A stretch of 64,000 nt of DNA from JADFAK01 sp047615865 (GTDB taxonomy: Bacteria; Bacteroidota; Bacteroidia; Flavobacteriales_D; Sanyastnellaceae): assembly GCA_047615865.1 (NCBI GenBank), contig JBLHIB010000001.1, forward strand, positions 62,001-126,000. Reading direction: 5' to 3'. The notes under the pieces are model-generated. The model worked only from the letters and a program-made list of their open reading frames with translations. It was not told the origin of the DNA and did not search any database. Each line of letters opens with the position of its first letter. Position 1 is the stretch's first letter. Both the position numbers and the translations under genes were made by a program. This document shows, piece after piece, positions 41,796-50,549 of this stretch.

Positions 41796-43312
41796 TATCC
41801 GAGCTTTTCGAGTCCTATTCTAAATCTTTCCAATGTTTCTTCTTTGCCAAGAAACTCTGACATCGCCGACATAGAAGGCCCTCCTCCTTTGCCAGTTATC
41901 ACCAAGCGGAACACTGGGCCAATTTGGCCGAAACCGATCTCTTTAGCAGCAACAAAATCCTGCATCAATTGATCTATTCCCGCCTCAGTAAAATCTTCCA
42001 ATTCAGCCAATTGACTCATCAAATCAGTCATCAATTCACTGGTGTTTTCTTTCCACTTTTTGCGTGCCAACTTCTCATCGTAAGATTCTGGTCTTTCGTA
42101 AAAATAACGATGCGTTATTAGGTCCGAAATGAGGGTTGATCGCTCCGACATGAGTCCACACATTTGCGCCAGCTTATCATCATTCAAAGCGTCGAACTCT
42201 GGAGCGAACATGCGCACATCTGCAGCAAGTTGTTCAGGACTTCTTTCACGTAAATAATGTTCGTTGAACCACTTGGTCTTGTCAGGGCTAAAGCGAGCAC
42301 CTGATTTCACAACGCGATCCAAGCTAAATGCTGAAATCATCTCCTCGCGAGAATAAATCTCCTTCTCAGCTCCAGAATTCCAACCCAACAGCAAAAGCAT
42401 ATTGATAAATGCATCGGCATAGTATCCTTGTTCGCGATAACCAGCTGATGTCTCATTCGTATTTGGATCCGTCCATTTTAGTGGGAACACAGGGAAGCCA
42501 AGTTTGTCGCCATCACGTTTACTCAATTTCCCATTGCCTTCAGGCTTCAGAATCAAGGGGAGGTGGGCAAATTTTGGTCGGCTATCCTCCCAGCCCAAGG
42601 CTCGGTACAAAAGCACGTGCATAGGTGCTGATGGAAGCCACTCTTCACCTCGAATAACATGGGTGATCTTCATAGCATGATCATCAGCTACATTGGCCAA
42701 ATGGTAGGTGGGCATCCCGTCTGACTTAAACAACACTTTATCGTCTAACAAATCAGAATTGTATCTTACTTCACCGCGAATCTCATCATCAAAAATGATC
42801 TCTTCTCCGGCTGGAACTTTAAATCTTACAGTGTATTTGGTGCCAGAGTCCAGCAATGACTTAACCTCATCTTCCGATAAAGTCTCTGAATTTCGCATTT
42901 CACCTCGTGAACTTTGGTCGTATTGCCATGAGTGCTTTCCCGCAGCCTTCGCTTTCTCGCGCGCCGCCTCTATTTCCTCTGGTGTATCGAAAGCATAATA
43001 TGCCCAATCGCTGTCAATCAATTGTTGAGCATACTGAGCGTACGAGTCTTTTCTTTCAGATTGTCGGTAAGGACCATATTCACCTCCTTGGTCAGGACCC
43101 TCATCTGGGGTAATTCCGCACCAGTCCAAAGCCTGTTTGACGTACTCTTCGGCACCCGGAACAAATCTATTTTGATCGGTATCTTCAATTCGCAGCACGA
43201 AAGTGCCTTTTTCCTTCTTTGCTAGAAGGTAATTGAACAAGGCAGTACGTACTCCACCCATATGCAGCGCTCCCGTGGGACTAGGCGCAAATCTTACTCT
43301 TACACTCATCAC
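41795..43312 (-). CDS. gltX: Glutamyl-tRNA synthetase
   Basis: A 505-residue class I synthetase. The HIGH motif appears as HMGG (residues 17-20) in RFAPSPTGALHMGGVRTALF, and the KMSKS motif as KLSKR in GNGKLSKRDGD. It charges tRNA-Glu in the cytoplasm. Two tandem Met codons open it (43312, 43309). A TAnnTTTG box (TATCTTTG) precedes the gene on the minus strand. folB is coupled to its end. Confidence 0.97.
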   Translation of the reverse strand: MMSVRVRFAPSPTGALHMGGVRTALFNYLLAKKEKGTFVLRIEDTDQNRFVPGAEEYVKQALDWCGITPDEGPDQGGEYGPYRQSERKDSYAQYAQQLIDSDWAYYAFDTPEEIEAAREKAKAAGKHSWQYDQSSRGEMRNSETLSEDEVKSLLDSGTKYTVRFKVPAGEEIIFDDEIRGEVRYNSDLLDDKVLFKSDGMPTYHLANVADDHAMKITHVIRGEEWLPSAPMHVLLYRALGWEDSRPKFAHLPLILKPEGNGKLSKRDGDKLGFPVFPLKWTDPNTNETSAGYREQGYYADAFINMLLLLGWNSGAEKEIYSREEMISAFSLDRVVKSGARFSPDKTKWFNEHYLRERSPEQLAADVRMFAPEFDALNDDKLAQMCGLMSERSTLISDLITHRYFYERPESYDEKLARKKWKENTSELMTDLMSQLAELEDFTEAGIDQLMQDFVAAKEIGFGQIGPVFRLVITGKGGGPSMSAMSEFLGKEETLERFRIGLEKLG

Positions 43313-43327
43313 TTAAATTTTGCGATG

Positions 43328-43335
43328 CAAAGATA
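43328..43335 (-). promoter_or_regulatory. Candidate -7 box (TATCTTTG) of gltX
   Basis: An exact TAnnTTTG match on the minus strand, 15 bases before the gltX ATG, in the only non-coding gap upstream of the gene. A -33 TTG was not found. Confidence 0.45.
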
Positions 43336-43380
43336 AGAATCGACCATCAGGGATTTCATTTGCGCATGCAAAAACAAAAT

Positions 43381-44409
43381 CTAAAACCCAACAGCCTCTT
43401 TTTCGATGTAAGCTCGCAGGTCTTCCAATTGAGCATTACTCAGGCGTTCCTGCGAATACATGGGCATATACTGCTTATGACCGGGCTGAGCATATGTACC
43501 CTTGCGTATAATCTTGTACAAGTTGAAAAATGTGTGCTTGTCCAAGTTGTTGACCAATTTCTTAAACGTTACGGTCGCATCATCCAAAATAAACTGAGAG
43601 CATTTTTTAGTTGTATGACATGTCTTGCAACTTCGATCGTAAATTTCCTTGCCTCTCTCAACATCCGCCGGACGATCGATTTTATACCCCTCGATTAATG
43701 GACTTGGAGGCTCCACAAAATTTGCCGGTGAGTAGGTGGCAAACTTCTGCTTGATATAGTCACGTGCTTCTTTGTGTCTTACAGGATCTTCTATGACCTC
43801 TGACAATTCATCCAATTCCGACGCAGTCAGCTTGACATCATCCAGCTTCAATTCCAATGTTCTATAATATTGCAGAATACATTCAAGCTCCCAATCTTTT
43901 AGCTCTCTGCCTGAAGAACACTCTATCGCGCACAATTGAGTTGACTCTTTCAAGGAATTACGAGCTTCAGCGACCAGCTCACCGTATTTCAAAAAGTAGT
44001 CGTCGTTGTACCATGTTTCGCGGTTAGTAATTCCCCAAAACGTTGTTGCCTGAAGAAATGGTAAGTCATGTTCAATGGCATAGTCCAATCTAGCCTCAGG
44101 GTCAAAATTTCCCAGAACAGGATCTTCTTGAACTTGATTATGACAATCCGTGCATATGAAGAATCTACTGATTGCTCTGGTCCTCCCCCCTCCCGGGATT
44201 TTGGCTTGTCCATCAAGAACCAACTGTCGGCCAATTTCAATTTTCACCGAATCTGCTGGAGTCAAGTAGTGATTAGGCTTGGGCTGACCGAGCATTTCCA
44301 AAATATCGACGAGCGGGGTATCTAAATCTAAGTCAGACTTCTCTTCAACCGCAAAGAAACTCATCAATACAGGAACAAGCAATACTATGGATACGATGAG
44401 TCTTTTCAT
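43381..44409 (-). CDS. Exported c-type cytochrome with two CXXCH sites
   Basis: 342 residues with a signal peptide (about 1-20). Two haem-binding motifs are clear: Cys86-TD-Cys89-His90 in FFICTDCHNQ, and Cys261-KT-Cys264-His265 in RSCKTCHTTKKC. The end YMPMYSQERLSNAQLEDLRAYI is a typical class I cytochrome tail with a Met ligand. An additional pair Cys160/Cys164 lies between the domains (QLCAIECSSGREL). It is probably periplasmic and moves electrons. It is the last gene of a four-gene operon with the DUF5777-like barrel and two haem lipoproteins; its start overlaps the barrel gene's stop by four bases. Confidence 0.9.
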   Translation of the reverse strand: MKRLIVSIVLLVPVLMSFFAVEEKSDLDLDTPLVDILEMLGQPKPNHYLTPADSVKIEIGRQLVLDGQAKIPGGGRTRAISRFFICTDCHNQVQEDPVLGNFDPEARLDYAIEHDLPFLQATTFWGITNRETWYNDDYFLKYGELVAEARNSLKESTQLCAIECSSGRELKDWELECILQYYRTLELKLDDVKLTASELDELSEVIEDPVRHKEARDYIKQKFATYSPANFVEPPSPLIEGYKIDRPADVERGKEIYDRSCKTCHTTKKCSQFILDDATVTFKKLVNNLDKHTFFNLYKIIRKGTYAQPGHKQYMPMYSQERLSNAQLEDLRAYIEKEAVGF

Positions 44410-45242
44410 TTTCTTCCTGTCAGTCTAAAGTCGCGGCTGATATTAAACCCGATGTGCAAGTCACCTGCAGTTACATCGCCACTGGTATCGGCAATGTAAA
44501 ATCTCTCAGTCATACCTCGCGAATTTGAGACATGCAACTGGAAGACGTGTCCTTTGGTTTCAATATCGATTCCCAAGGAAAGCGAATTCGTTTTTTCCGG
44601 TGCAAGCTGATTGGGCAAAGCGTAATAATATTCCAATTGCAGACTGATCTGTTTAGTTACTTGAAATCTTCCTGCACCTCCTAATGCATAAACATCATGC
44701 TTAACAGAATTGTCTGGAATCAGATTTCGATGCAACAAGGTAGGCATAAGTTGCAACGAAACTCGATCGTGTAGCTTGCGTGCCAATAAAATCTGGTATG
44801 CGTAATACAATCTGCTTGTGAAATAATTCTTTCGGCTGGGATCCTCCCATTTTAGCGTATTGCATGCCATCGATGCATAGGCTGTAACGGTCAGCGGAAA
44901 TCCATCCTTCTTCTGCTTGGCGAGCTTGTACTTTATAAATCCGTCGTAAGTCTTTTCGAATGAGCTTCGTCCTATTCCGATAGTGAGGTTATGCGTGATT
45001 CCGTAATCAAAAGCAATACGCACATTACTTTGATCCAGCCCCCATAACTCGTACCCACCGCCATTCACTCGACCAAATCGATGTTGAATGATGAATTTCA
45101 TTTCACCTGCATCATTGGTTTCTACTGAATGACCATTTACGACGCGGGTGTCTTTGAAGGTTTGTTGAACATATTCTGAATCTTGAGCTAGCGCAAATAA
45201 AGAAAAAAGGAGGCTTGCAAATAATAGAGTAGTTTTCATCAT
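44406..45242 (-). CDS. Predicted outer-membrane beta-barrel, DUF5777-like
   Basis: A 278-residue exported protein with a signal peptide (MMKTTLLFASLLFSLFALAQ). The body has many alternating hydrophobic strands, ending in NISRDFRLTGRK. Segments FIIQHRFGRVNGGGYELWGLDQSNVRIAFDYGITHNLTIGIGRSS and YDGFIKYKLAKQKK match the DUF5777 family as I recall it, which is thought to be a porin-like barrel. It lies between a haem lipoprotein gene and a cytochrome gene, with overlapping or nearly overlapping ends. A role as a conduit for the attached cytochromes is an inference. Confidence 0.75.
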   Translation of the reverse strand: MMKTTLLFASLLFSLFALAQDSEYVQQTFKDTRVVNGHSVETNDAGEMKFIIQHRFGRVNGGGYELWGLDQSNVRIAFDYGITHNLTIGIGRSSFEKTYDGFIKYKLAKQKKDGFPLTVTAYASMACNTLKWEDPSRKNYFTSRLYYAYQILLARKLHDRVSLQLMPTLLHRNLIPDNSVKHDVYALGGAGRFQVTKQISLQLEYYYALPNQLAPEKTNSLSLGIDIETKGHVFQLHVSNSRGMTERFYIADTSGDVTAGDLHIGFNISRDFRLTGRK

Positions 45243-45244
45243 GA

Positions 45245-45595
45245 TCAGTTATTTGGCGCTCCTTGGTCAATCCAAGCTTGCAGTAAATCAATTTCACAAC
45301 CTGGCAATGGGGCCGAACTAGGCATATTGCGTTGAGTTAAGCTTCGGTCAGCAAAGCTCCCGTCATCTACTCTGGCTTTTACACCTTCGTAGGTATCCAA
45401 ATCCGCTCCCGAAACATCGCCATCGACATGGCATCCTGAAAATGCACAACGTTGAGCAATTAACGGAACTACGTGTGTTGAGTACAACACTTCAATAGGC
45501 GTGTTACAACTTGTATCCGGATACAAGTCCGTTTCTACGTCATAGTAGCATCCCACCATCAAGAGCGGGGCAAAAATCCAAATTAGTCTAATCAT
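45245..45595 (-). CDS. Small haem-binding lipoprotein with CX4CH motif
   Basis: 116 residues from the ATG at 45595. A lipoprotein signal with lipobox LMVG-Cys16 is followed by one noncanonical haem site Cys50-AFSG-Cys55-His56. The C-terminal half shares a pattern with the upstream gene's domains: 'LDTYEGVKARVDDG', 'MPSSAPLPGCEIDLLQAWIDQGAPNN'. CX4CH is a known variant of the c-type haem motif, so haem attachment is likely but unproven. Probably anchored in the periplasm or outer membrane. The ATGATTAG stretch shows it originally overlapped the upstream gene's end. Confidence 0.75.
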   Translation of the reverse strand: MIRLIWIFAPLLMVGCYYDVETDLYPDTSCNTPIEVLYSTHVVPLIAQRCAFSGCHVDGDVSGADLDTYEGVKARVDDGSFADRSLTQRNMPSSAPLPGCEIDLLQAWIDQGAPNN

Positions 45596-45621
45596 TGGGC
45601 ATTCCATTATCGATCCAAATC

Positions 45622-46293
45622 TCAAACATTCGAGATTTGGCAATCAGTTAATTTTCCTGTGTTTTGAGGCATCGGTTCAAATCCATAGTTCCAATTTATT
45701 GAACCCCAAAGTGAACCTGCTTCTCCAATAGTCAAAATGTCTTCGTAATTATTCAAGAGAATATCCCCCCCATTAGTTCCTGAATGGCAACCTTCGCAAA
45801 AAGTCTCTACTAAAGGCATGATGTCTCCAGCAAAGGGGACCTCTATAGTATCACACAATAAGGCGTTGCAAGAATTGTTCAGCGCTCCTTGTAAAATCCA
45901 GTCTTCAATAATCTTAATTTCATCACTAGACAAAGCTGGGTAAGGATGAGGCGGCATTGCATCGTCAGGATCATTTTCGGTGATCACCTCCGTTATATCT
46001 CCAGCATGGAGATTGCCCCCTTCGATCACTCCAGTTTCTATAATATTTGCATAAGTGTCCAATATTATTCCATCCTCATGAGTAGCCTGGTCGTGGCAAT
46101 CCGTTATGGCACATGAAGAAGACAATAAAGGCAATATCTGTTGCTGAAAATATACCGAGTCCTCATCACATTTGAGAGACTGTGTGGGGAAATTGGTAGA
46201 GTCCTCAATAAGCTCCTCGGGCATATATTTACAGGAAGTCAAGGCGGCGATTACAATAAAGGCCAATTGACAATATCCGACCGAAACTTTCAT
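45622..46293 (-). CDS. Haem lipoprotein with CX4CH and CXXCH sites, 3' frameshifted
   Basis: 223 residues as read from the ATG at 46293 (MKVSVGYC...). Lipobox ALTS-Cys21; haem sites Cys61-AITD-Cys66-His67 and Cys166-EG-Cys169-His170. The protein consists of two related domains, each ending in a 'WI.QGA.NN'-type motif. The second domain stops early at LTDCQISNV. In the next frame the same DNA reads CQIS then MFEIWIDNGMPND, followed by a TAG at 45588-45590 that would overlap the next gene's start. One extra base at about 45630-45636 explains this. Whether it is a real lesion or an assembly error is open. First gene of the cytochrome operon. Confidence 0.75.
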   Translation of the reverse strand: MKVSVGYCQLAFIVIAALTSCKYMPEELIEDSTNFPTQSLKCDEDSVYFQQQILPLLSSSCAITDCHDQATHEDGIILDTYANIIETGVIEGGNLHAGDITEVITENDPDDAMPPHPYPALSSDEIKIIEDWILQGALNNSCNALLCDTIEVPFAGDIMPLVETFCEGCHSGTNGGDILLNNYEDILTIGEAGSLWGSINWNYGFEPMPQNTGKLTDCQISNV

Positions 46294-46517
46294 GTTGAAT
46301 ACATTTGGTTGCAATTCACTCTAAGTTCTTAGCTTATGCTAAAATTGACTTTTTTCTAAATAATTATCACTTCTAGTTCCATTATTTTTCAACGAATCAG
46401 CTTGGACACTCCTCTACATATCACGTAATCAAGGATCTAACCTTCTGAAAACACTAGAAACTACTAATTGGAAGTTGAATAAATAAGGTCTCCCCGAACA
46501 GATTCCCTCAATTCCGC

Positions 46518-46547
46518 TTTGCACAGAAAATCTATGTACTACCTTTG
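46518..46547 (+). promoter_or_regulatory. Promoter of the sdhCAB operon
   Basis: TTTG (46518-46521), an 18-base spacer and TACCTTTG (46540-46547): both boxes match the Bacteroidota consensus. It lies 28 bases before the sdhC ATG. The remainder of the 46315-46517 gap shows a small hairpin at 46329-46342 without a T-run and nothing else recognisable. Confidence 0.7.
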
Positions 46548-46549
46548 CT

Positions 46550-46573
46550 ATGAATTTAGGCAAACCTGTTTAG
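46550..46573 (+). other. Seven-codon leader ORF before sdhC
   Basis: ATG begins two bases after the -7 box and reads MNLGKPV then TAG (46571-46573). sdhC starts at 46576, two bases later. If transcription starts at or before 46550 the mini-ORF would be translated and terminate next to the sdhC start, allowing coupling. It may be chance. Confidence 0.35.
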
Positions 46574-46575
46574 AG

Positions 46576-47226
46576 ATGAGTAATACAAAGTGGCTATCCA
46601 CTTCAATAGGAAGAAAGTTTTTCATGAGCCTTACGGGCCTATTCCTGATCACCTTCCTGACCCTCCACTTGGCAATTAATTTGCTCACACTTGTGGACAA
46701 AGACCTTTTCAATGAAGCGGCACATTTCATGGCTACCAATGTGGTAATTCAAGCAATGCAGTATATCCTGGCGCTGGGTTTCATCATTCACATTGGTCTT
46801 GGGATTTTCTTGACCCTCCAAAATTCAAAAGCTCGTCCTAAAAAATATGCCTACAATAAGCCTTCGGCAAATTCAGGAATATCATCGAGATCGATGATCT
46901 ATAGCGGACTTCTGGTTTTAGTATTCCTCGTTCTTCACATCAAAGACTATTTCGTTGAATTGAAATTCGGAGACATGAATGGTTTCAGCAATGACTACGA
47001 TCTTGTTGTGGCGCTTTTTGGAATGTGGCAGTACACACTTGTCTATGTTCTCGCATTCATTGCACTCGGATTTCATTTGAATCACGGATTTCAATCTGCA
47101 TTCCAATCGCTTGGTGCCAATCATTCTCGGTACACGCCAGCAATTAAAAAAATCAGCTCAATTTATTGCGTTGTGGTTACAGTTGGCTTTTCAGCCATCG
47201 CTATTGTTCACTTTGTCAACTCATAA
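46576..47226 (+). CDS. sdhC: Succinate dehydrogenase cytochrome b subunit
   Basis: 216 residues from ATG 46576 (MSNTKWLSTSIGRKFFMSLTG), an integral membrane anchor with five hydrophobic segments. It is the fused, b558-type subunit of type B succinate:quinone reductases, as typical for Bacteroidota and epsilonproteobacterial-style enzymes; haem-ligand candidates His appear in HLAINLLT, HIGLGIFL, HIKDYF and HLNHGFQ. The frame is open from 46519 but that stretch overlaps the promoter. It anchors SdhAB to the membrane and passes electrons to menaquinone. Operon order sdhC-sdhA-sdhB with gaps of 15 and 17 bases. Confidence 0.9.
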   Translation: MSNTKWLSTSIGRKFFMSLTGLFLITFLTLHLAINLLTLVDKDLFNEAAHFMATNVVIQAMQYILALGFIIHIGLGIFLTLQNSKARPKKYAYNKPSANSGISSRSMIYSGLLVLVFLVLHIKDYFVELKFGDMNGFSNDYDLVVALFGMWQYTLVYVLAFIALGFHLNHGFQSAFQSLGANHSRYTPAIKKISSIYCVVVTVGFSAIAIVHFVNS

Positions 47227-47241
47227 GATTCCTGTTAAGCT

Positions 47242-49245
47242 ATGTCAATACTGGATTCGAAAACTCCTGCAGGTCCAATCAAGGATAAATGGACCAATCA
47301 TAAGAACAACATCAATGTTGTCAACCCTTCAAACAAGCGTCTAATCGATGTTATTGTTGTCGGAACCGGTCTTGCCGGTGGAGCCGCAGCAGCTTCGCTA
47401 GCTGAAATGGGTTACAACGTAAAAGCTCTTTGCTTTCAAGATTCTCCTCGTCGCGCGCATTCTATTGCTGCACAAGGTGGAATCAATGCAGCCAAGAACT
47501 ACCAAAATGATGGAGACTCAACTTACCGACTTTTCTACGACACTGTAAAAGGTGGTGACTACCGATCCCGCGAAGCCAATGTTTATCGCTTGGCAGAGGT
47601 TTCTTCAAACATCATCGACCAATGCGTAGCTCAGGGTGTTCCTTTTGCTCGAGAATATGGTGGTCTTCTGGATAACCGCTCATTTGGTGGTGTGCTTGTT
47701 TCTCGTACTTTTTATGCCAAGGGGCAGACTGGTCAGCAATTGTTGCTAGGTGCTTATTCAGCTATGAGTCGGCAAATTGGAAAGGGTAAGATCGAAATGC
47801 TAAACCGACATGAAATGTTGGAATTGGTGCTTGTCGATGGAGTAGCTCGTGGAATCATTGCCCGAAACTTAATTACTGGTGAGATTGAACGTCACTCGGC
47901 ACATGCTGTTGTACTTGGCACTGGAGGATATGGAAATGTGTTCTTCCTTTCGACCAACGCTATGGGATCAAATGTAACAGCCGCTTGGAAGGCCCATAAA
48001 AAAGGAGCCTACTTCGCCAATCCATGTTTCACACAAATCCACCCAACTTGTATCCCTCGTTCTGGTGACTACCAATCAAAACTCACACTGATGTCTGAGT
48101 CTTTGAGAAACGATGGTCGTATCTGGGTTCCTAAGAAAATGGATGATGTAATGGCTATTCGTGAAGGCCGATTGCCAGCAGCAGAATTAAAAGAAGAAGA
48201 TCGAGATTATTACCTCGAAAGAAGATACCCCGCATTTGGAAACTTGGTTCCACGTGATGTGGCCTCTCGTGCAGCAAAAGAACGCTGTGATGCAGGATTT
48301 GGTGTGAACGAAACGGGTGAAGCTGTCTATCTAGATTTCAATTCGGCCATTGTGCGCTACGGTGCTGAAAAGGCCAATATTGAAGGGATTCACAATCCGA
48401 CTGAGGAGATAATCCGTGAATTTGGTGAAGCGGTCATTGAGAACAAGTATGGTAATCTTTTCCAGATGTATGAAAAGATCACCGACGAGGATCCGTATAA
48501 ATCTCCAATGATGATCTATCCAGCTGTTCACTACACTATGGGTGGGATTTGGGTCGATTACAATCTTATGACAACAATTCCTGGCTGTTACGCAGCTGGT
48601 GAGGCAAATTTCTCAGATCACGGAGCAAACAGACTAGGAGCATCTGCCTTAATGCAGGGACTCGCAGACGGCTATTTTGTTCTCCCATATACCATTGGAG
48701 ATTATTTGGCCAATGAAATTCGAACAGGAACTATATCTACAGAAACCCCAGAATTCATTGAAGCTGAGCGAGCTGTAAAAGATCGCATCAGCCACTTCTT
48801 GGAGAATAAAGGATCCAAATCTGTTGACCATTTCCACAAACGCTTAGGTAAGATTATGTGGGACCATGTTGGAATGGCTCGAGATGAAAAAGGTCTTAAA
48901 CTAGCCATCTCTGAAATCCAATCTTTAAGAGAAGAATTCTGGAAAGATGTTTTCGTTCCAGGAAAATCTTCTGGACTCAATCCAGAATTAGATAAAGCTG
49001 GACGTGTAGCCGACTTCCTGGAATTAGGCGAGCTTATGGCACTTGATGCTTTGAGTCGCACTGAATCCTGTGGTGGTCATTTCCGCGAAGAGAGTCGCAC
49101 AGAAGAAGGTGAGGCTTTGCGTGATGACACGAACTTTGCCTTTGTTTCTGCATGGGAATGGACAGGTGACGCGAGCAAATCGGCCCTCCACAAAGAGGCA
49201 CTTGAATTCAACGAAATCGAACTCAAACAACGTAGTTACAAATAA
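47242..49245 (+). CDS. sdhA: Succinate dehydrogenase/fumarate reductase flavoprotein subunit
   Basis: A 667-residue flavoprotein. The FAD motif is VIVVGTGLAGGAAAASLAEMG, the covalent-FAD His is in RRAHSIAAQGGINA, and the active-site region FTQIHPTCIPRSGDYQSKL and GEANFSDHGANRLGASAL are present. Length and motifs fit the B-type enzyme that oxidises succinate in the TCA cycle. Located between sdhC and sdhB in one operon. Confidence 0.95.
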   Translation: MSILDSKTPAGPIKDKWTNHKNNINVVNPSNKRLIDVIVVGTGLAGGAAAASLAEMGYNVKALCFQDSPRRAHSIAAQGGINAAKNYQNDGDSTYRLFYDTVKGGDYRSREANVYRLAEVSSNIIDQCVAQGVPFAREYGGLLDNRSFGGVLVSRTFYAKGQTGQQLLLGAYSAMSRQIGKGKIEMLNRHEMLELVLVDGVARGIIARNLITGEIERHSAHAVVLGTGGYGNVFFLSTNAMGSNVTAAWKAHKKGAYFANPCFTQIHPTCIPRSGDYQSKLTLMSESLRNDGRIWVPKKMDDVMAIREGRLPAAELKEEDRDYYLERRYPAFGNLVPRDVASRAAKERCDAGFGVNETGEAVYLDFNSAIVRYGAEKANIEGIHNPTEEIIREFGEAVIENKYGNLFQMYEKITDEDPYKSPMMIYPAVHYTMGGIWVDYNLMTTIPGCYAAGEANFSDHGANRLGASALMQGLADGYFVLPYTIGDYLANEIRTGTISTETPEFIEAERAVKDRISHFLENKGSKSVDHFHKRLGKIMWDHVGMARDEKGLKLAISEIQSLREEFWKDVFVPGKSSGLNPELDKAGRVADFLELGELMALDALSRTESCGGHFREESRTEEGEALRDDTNFAFVSAWEWTGDASKSALHKEALEFNEIELKQRSYK

Positions 49246-49262
49246 TTCCTAATCCTGAAAAA

Positions 49263-50018
49263 ATGAATCTTACTCTAAAAATATACCGCCAGGATGGTCC
49301 TAATGCTAAAGGACGAATGGAGACTTATCCTGTAACTGATATTTCTGAGCACATGTCCTTTTTGGAAATGCTCGACGTTTTGAATGAGCAGCTTATAAAT
49401 GATGGCCACGAGCCAGTAGCATTTGATCATGACTGCCGCGAAGGTATTTGTGGTTCGTGTTCCCTTTATATCAATGGTGAGGCTCACGGCCCAGATCGTG
49501 GAGTGACAACTTGCCAATTGCATATGAGAAAGTTCAAGGATGGCGACACCATTCACATTGAACCATGGAGGGCAGCTGCCTTCCCCGTTGTCAAAGACTT
49601 GGTTGTAGATCGATCGGCCTTTGATAGGATCATGAATTCTGGAGGCTTTGTTTCAGTGAATACTTCAGGAAACACACAGGATGCCAACGCAATTCCTATT
49701 CCTAAAGTAGACGCCGACAAGGCATTCGATGCGGCAACATGTATTGGTTGTGGCGCGTGTGTTGCTACATGTAAAAACTCATCTGCCATGCTATTTGTAG
49801 GAGCAAAAGTCTCTCAACTAGCATTGCTTCCTCAAGGAAAGGTTGAGCGGACTGATCGAGTGCTCAATATGGTCGCGCAAATGGATGAAGAGGGATTTGG
49901 AAATTGCACCAACACCGGAGCTTGTGAAGTTGAATGTCCAAAAGGCATTTCTTTGGAGAATATAGCACGCTTGAATAGCGAATTTCTTATCGCGTCATTG
50001 AAGGCTGAGAAGAAATAA
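49263..50018 (+). CDS. sdhB: Succinate dehydrogenase iron-sulfur subunit
   Basis: 251 residues. The [2Fe-2S] cluster binds CREGICGSCSL; the [4Fe-4S] and [3Fe-4S] clusters bind CIGCGACVATC and CTNTGACEVECPKGI. It relays electrons from SdhA to the SdhC haems. Last gene of the operon; no terminator was recognised before the next gene. Confidence 0.95.
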   Translation: MNLTLKIYRQDGPNAKGRMETYPVTDISEHMSFLEMLDVLNEQLINDGHEPVAFDHDCREGICGSCSLYINGEAHGPDRGVTTCQLHMRKFKDGDTIHIEPWRAAAFPVVKDLVVDRSAFDRIMNSGGFVSVNTSGNTQDANAIPIPKVDADKAFDAATCIGCGACVATCKNSSAMLFVGAKVSQLALLPQGKVERTDRVLNMVAQMDEEGFGNCTNTGACEVECPKGISLENIARLNSEFLIASLKAEKK

Positions 50019-50110
50019 TTTTTCAGTTAAATGCTCTTGCTCTAACATCTTTTAACCTCGTGTTCAAGGGATTGAAGAACCGTTTTCTGGATTATTCGTA
50101 TCTTTACGTA

Positions 50111-50497
50111 ATGCAAAAATTTCTTGCCATAGCATTTTCAACACTTTATATCTTAGCTACTGCGGGTATAATGGTCAGTAAACACTCGTGTTGTGGCCAA
50201 GTTGTTGATATGCATTGGACTGATGAAACTGACGCATGTTGTGATCATGGCGACCACCAATGTGCATCGACTACCGAAGACTGTTGTTCTTTCGACTTGA
50301 TGTATTTCAGTATCGACGACGAGCACAGAACAACCAATGTTGAATGGAGCTTTTCTCAAGCTCTTCCAGTCAAAAAATCTACTTTCGATCGAGGATCTCA
50401 TTTTGTTGAATCACTCAGAATTCAATTTCCCGATTCCCCGGATCCCCCGTCCATTCCGATCTATTTGAAATCTTGTTCCCTCGTTCTATACGCGTAA
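50111..50497 (+). CDS. HYC_CC_PP family protein (metal-related)
   Basis: 128 residues from ATG 50111 (MQKFLAIAFSTLYILATAGIMVS). A signal sequence or anchor precedes a Cys/His-rich segment: KHSCCGQ, DACCDHGDHQCAS and EDCCSFDLMY, then a C-terminal PDPPSIPIY motif. These marks give the family its name (here HSC replaces HYC). The family co-occurs with metal-handling genes in Bacteroidota, from general recall. An imperfect -7 box (TATCTTTA, 50099-50106) lies four bases before the ATG. It heads a cluster with an HMA-domain protein and a TonB receptor, so a role in copper or related metal capture is likely. Confidence 0.75.
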   Translation: MQKFLAIAFSTLYILATAGIMVSKHSCCGQVVDMHWTDETDACCDHGDHQCASTTEDCCSFDLMYFSIDDEHRTTNVEWSFSQALPVKKSTFDRGSHFVESLRIQFPDSPDPPSIPIYLKSCSLVLYA

Positions 50498-50501
50498 TCT
50501 G

Positions 50502-50526
50502 ATTGTTTTTTTTCCAAAAAAACAAT
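50502..50526 (+). repeat. AT-rich 11-bp hairpin
   Basis: ATTGTTTTTTT (50502-50512) pairs with AAAAAAACAAT (50516-50526) around a TCC loop, four bases after the HYC_CC_PP stop. It could act as a weak attenuator or bidirectional terminator before the HMA gene. Confidence 0.45.
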
Positions 50527-50549
50527 TATGAATTACAAAAACGTATACA

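Noticed and set aside
42409..43225. Long plus-strand open frames inside gltX
   Set aside because: They lie antisense to a fully conserved synthetase and have no family-like sequence; they are shadows of the real gene.
46329..46342. TTAGC/GCTAA hairpin upstream of the haem lipoprotein gene as a terminator
   Set aside because: The stem is only five base pairs and neither strand has a T-run placed directly after it.
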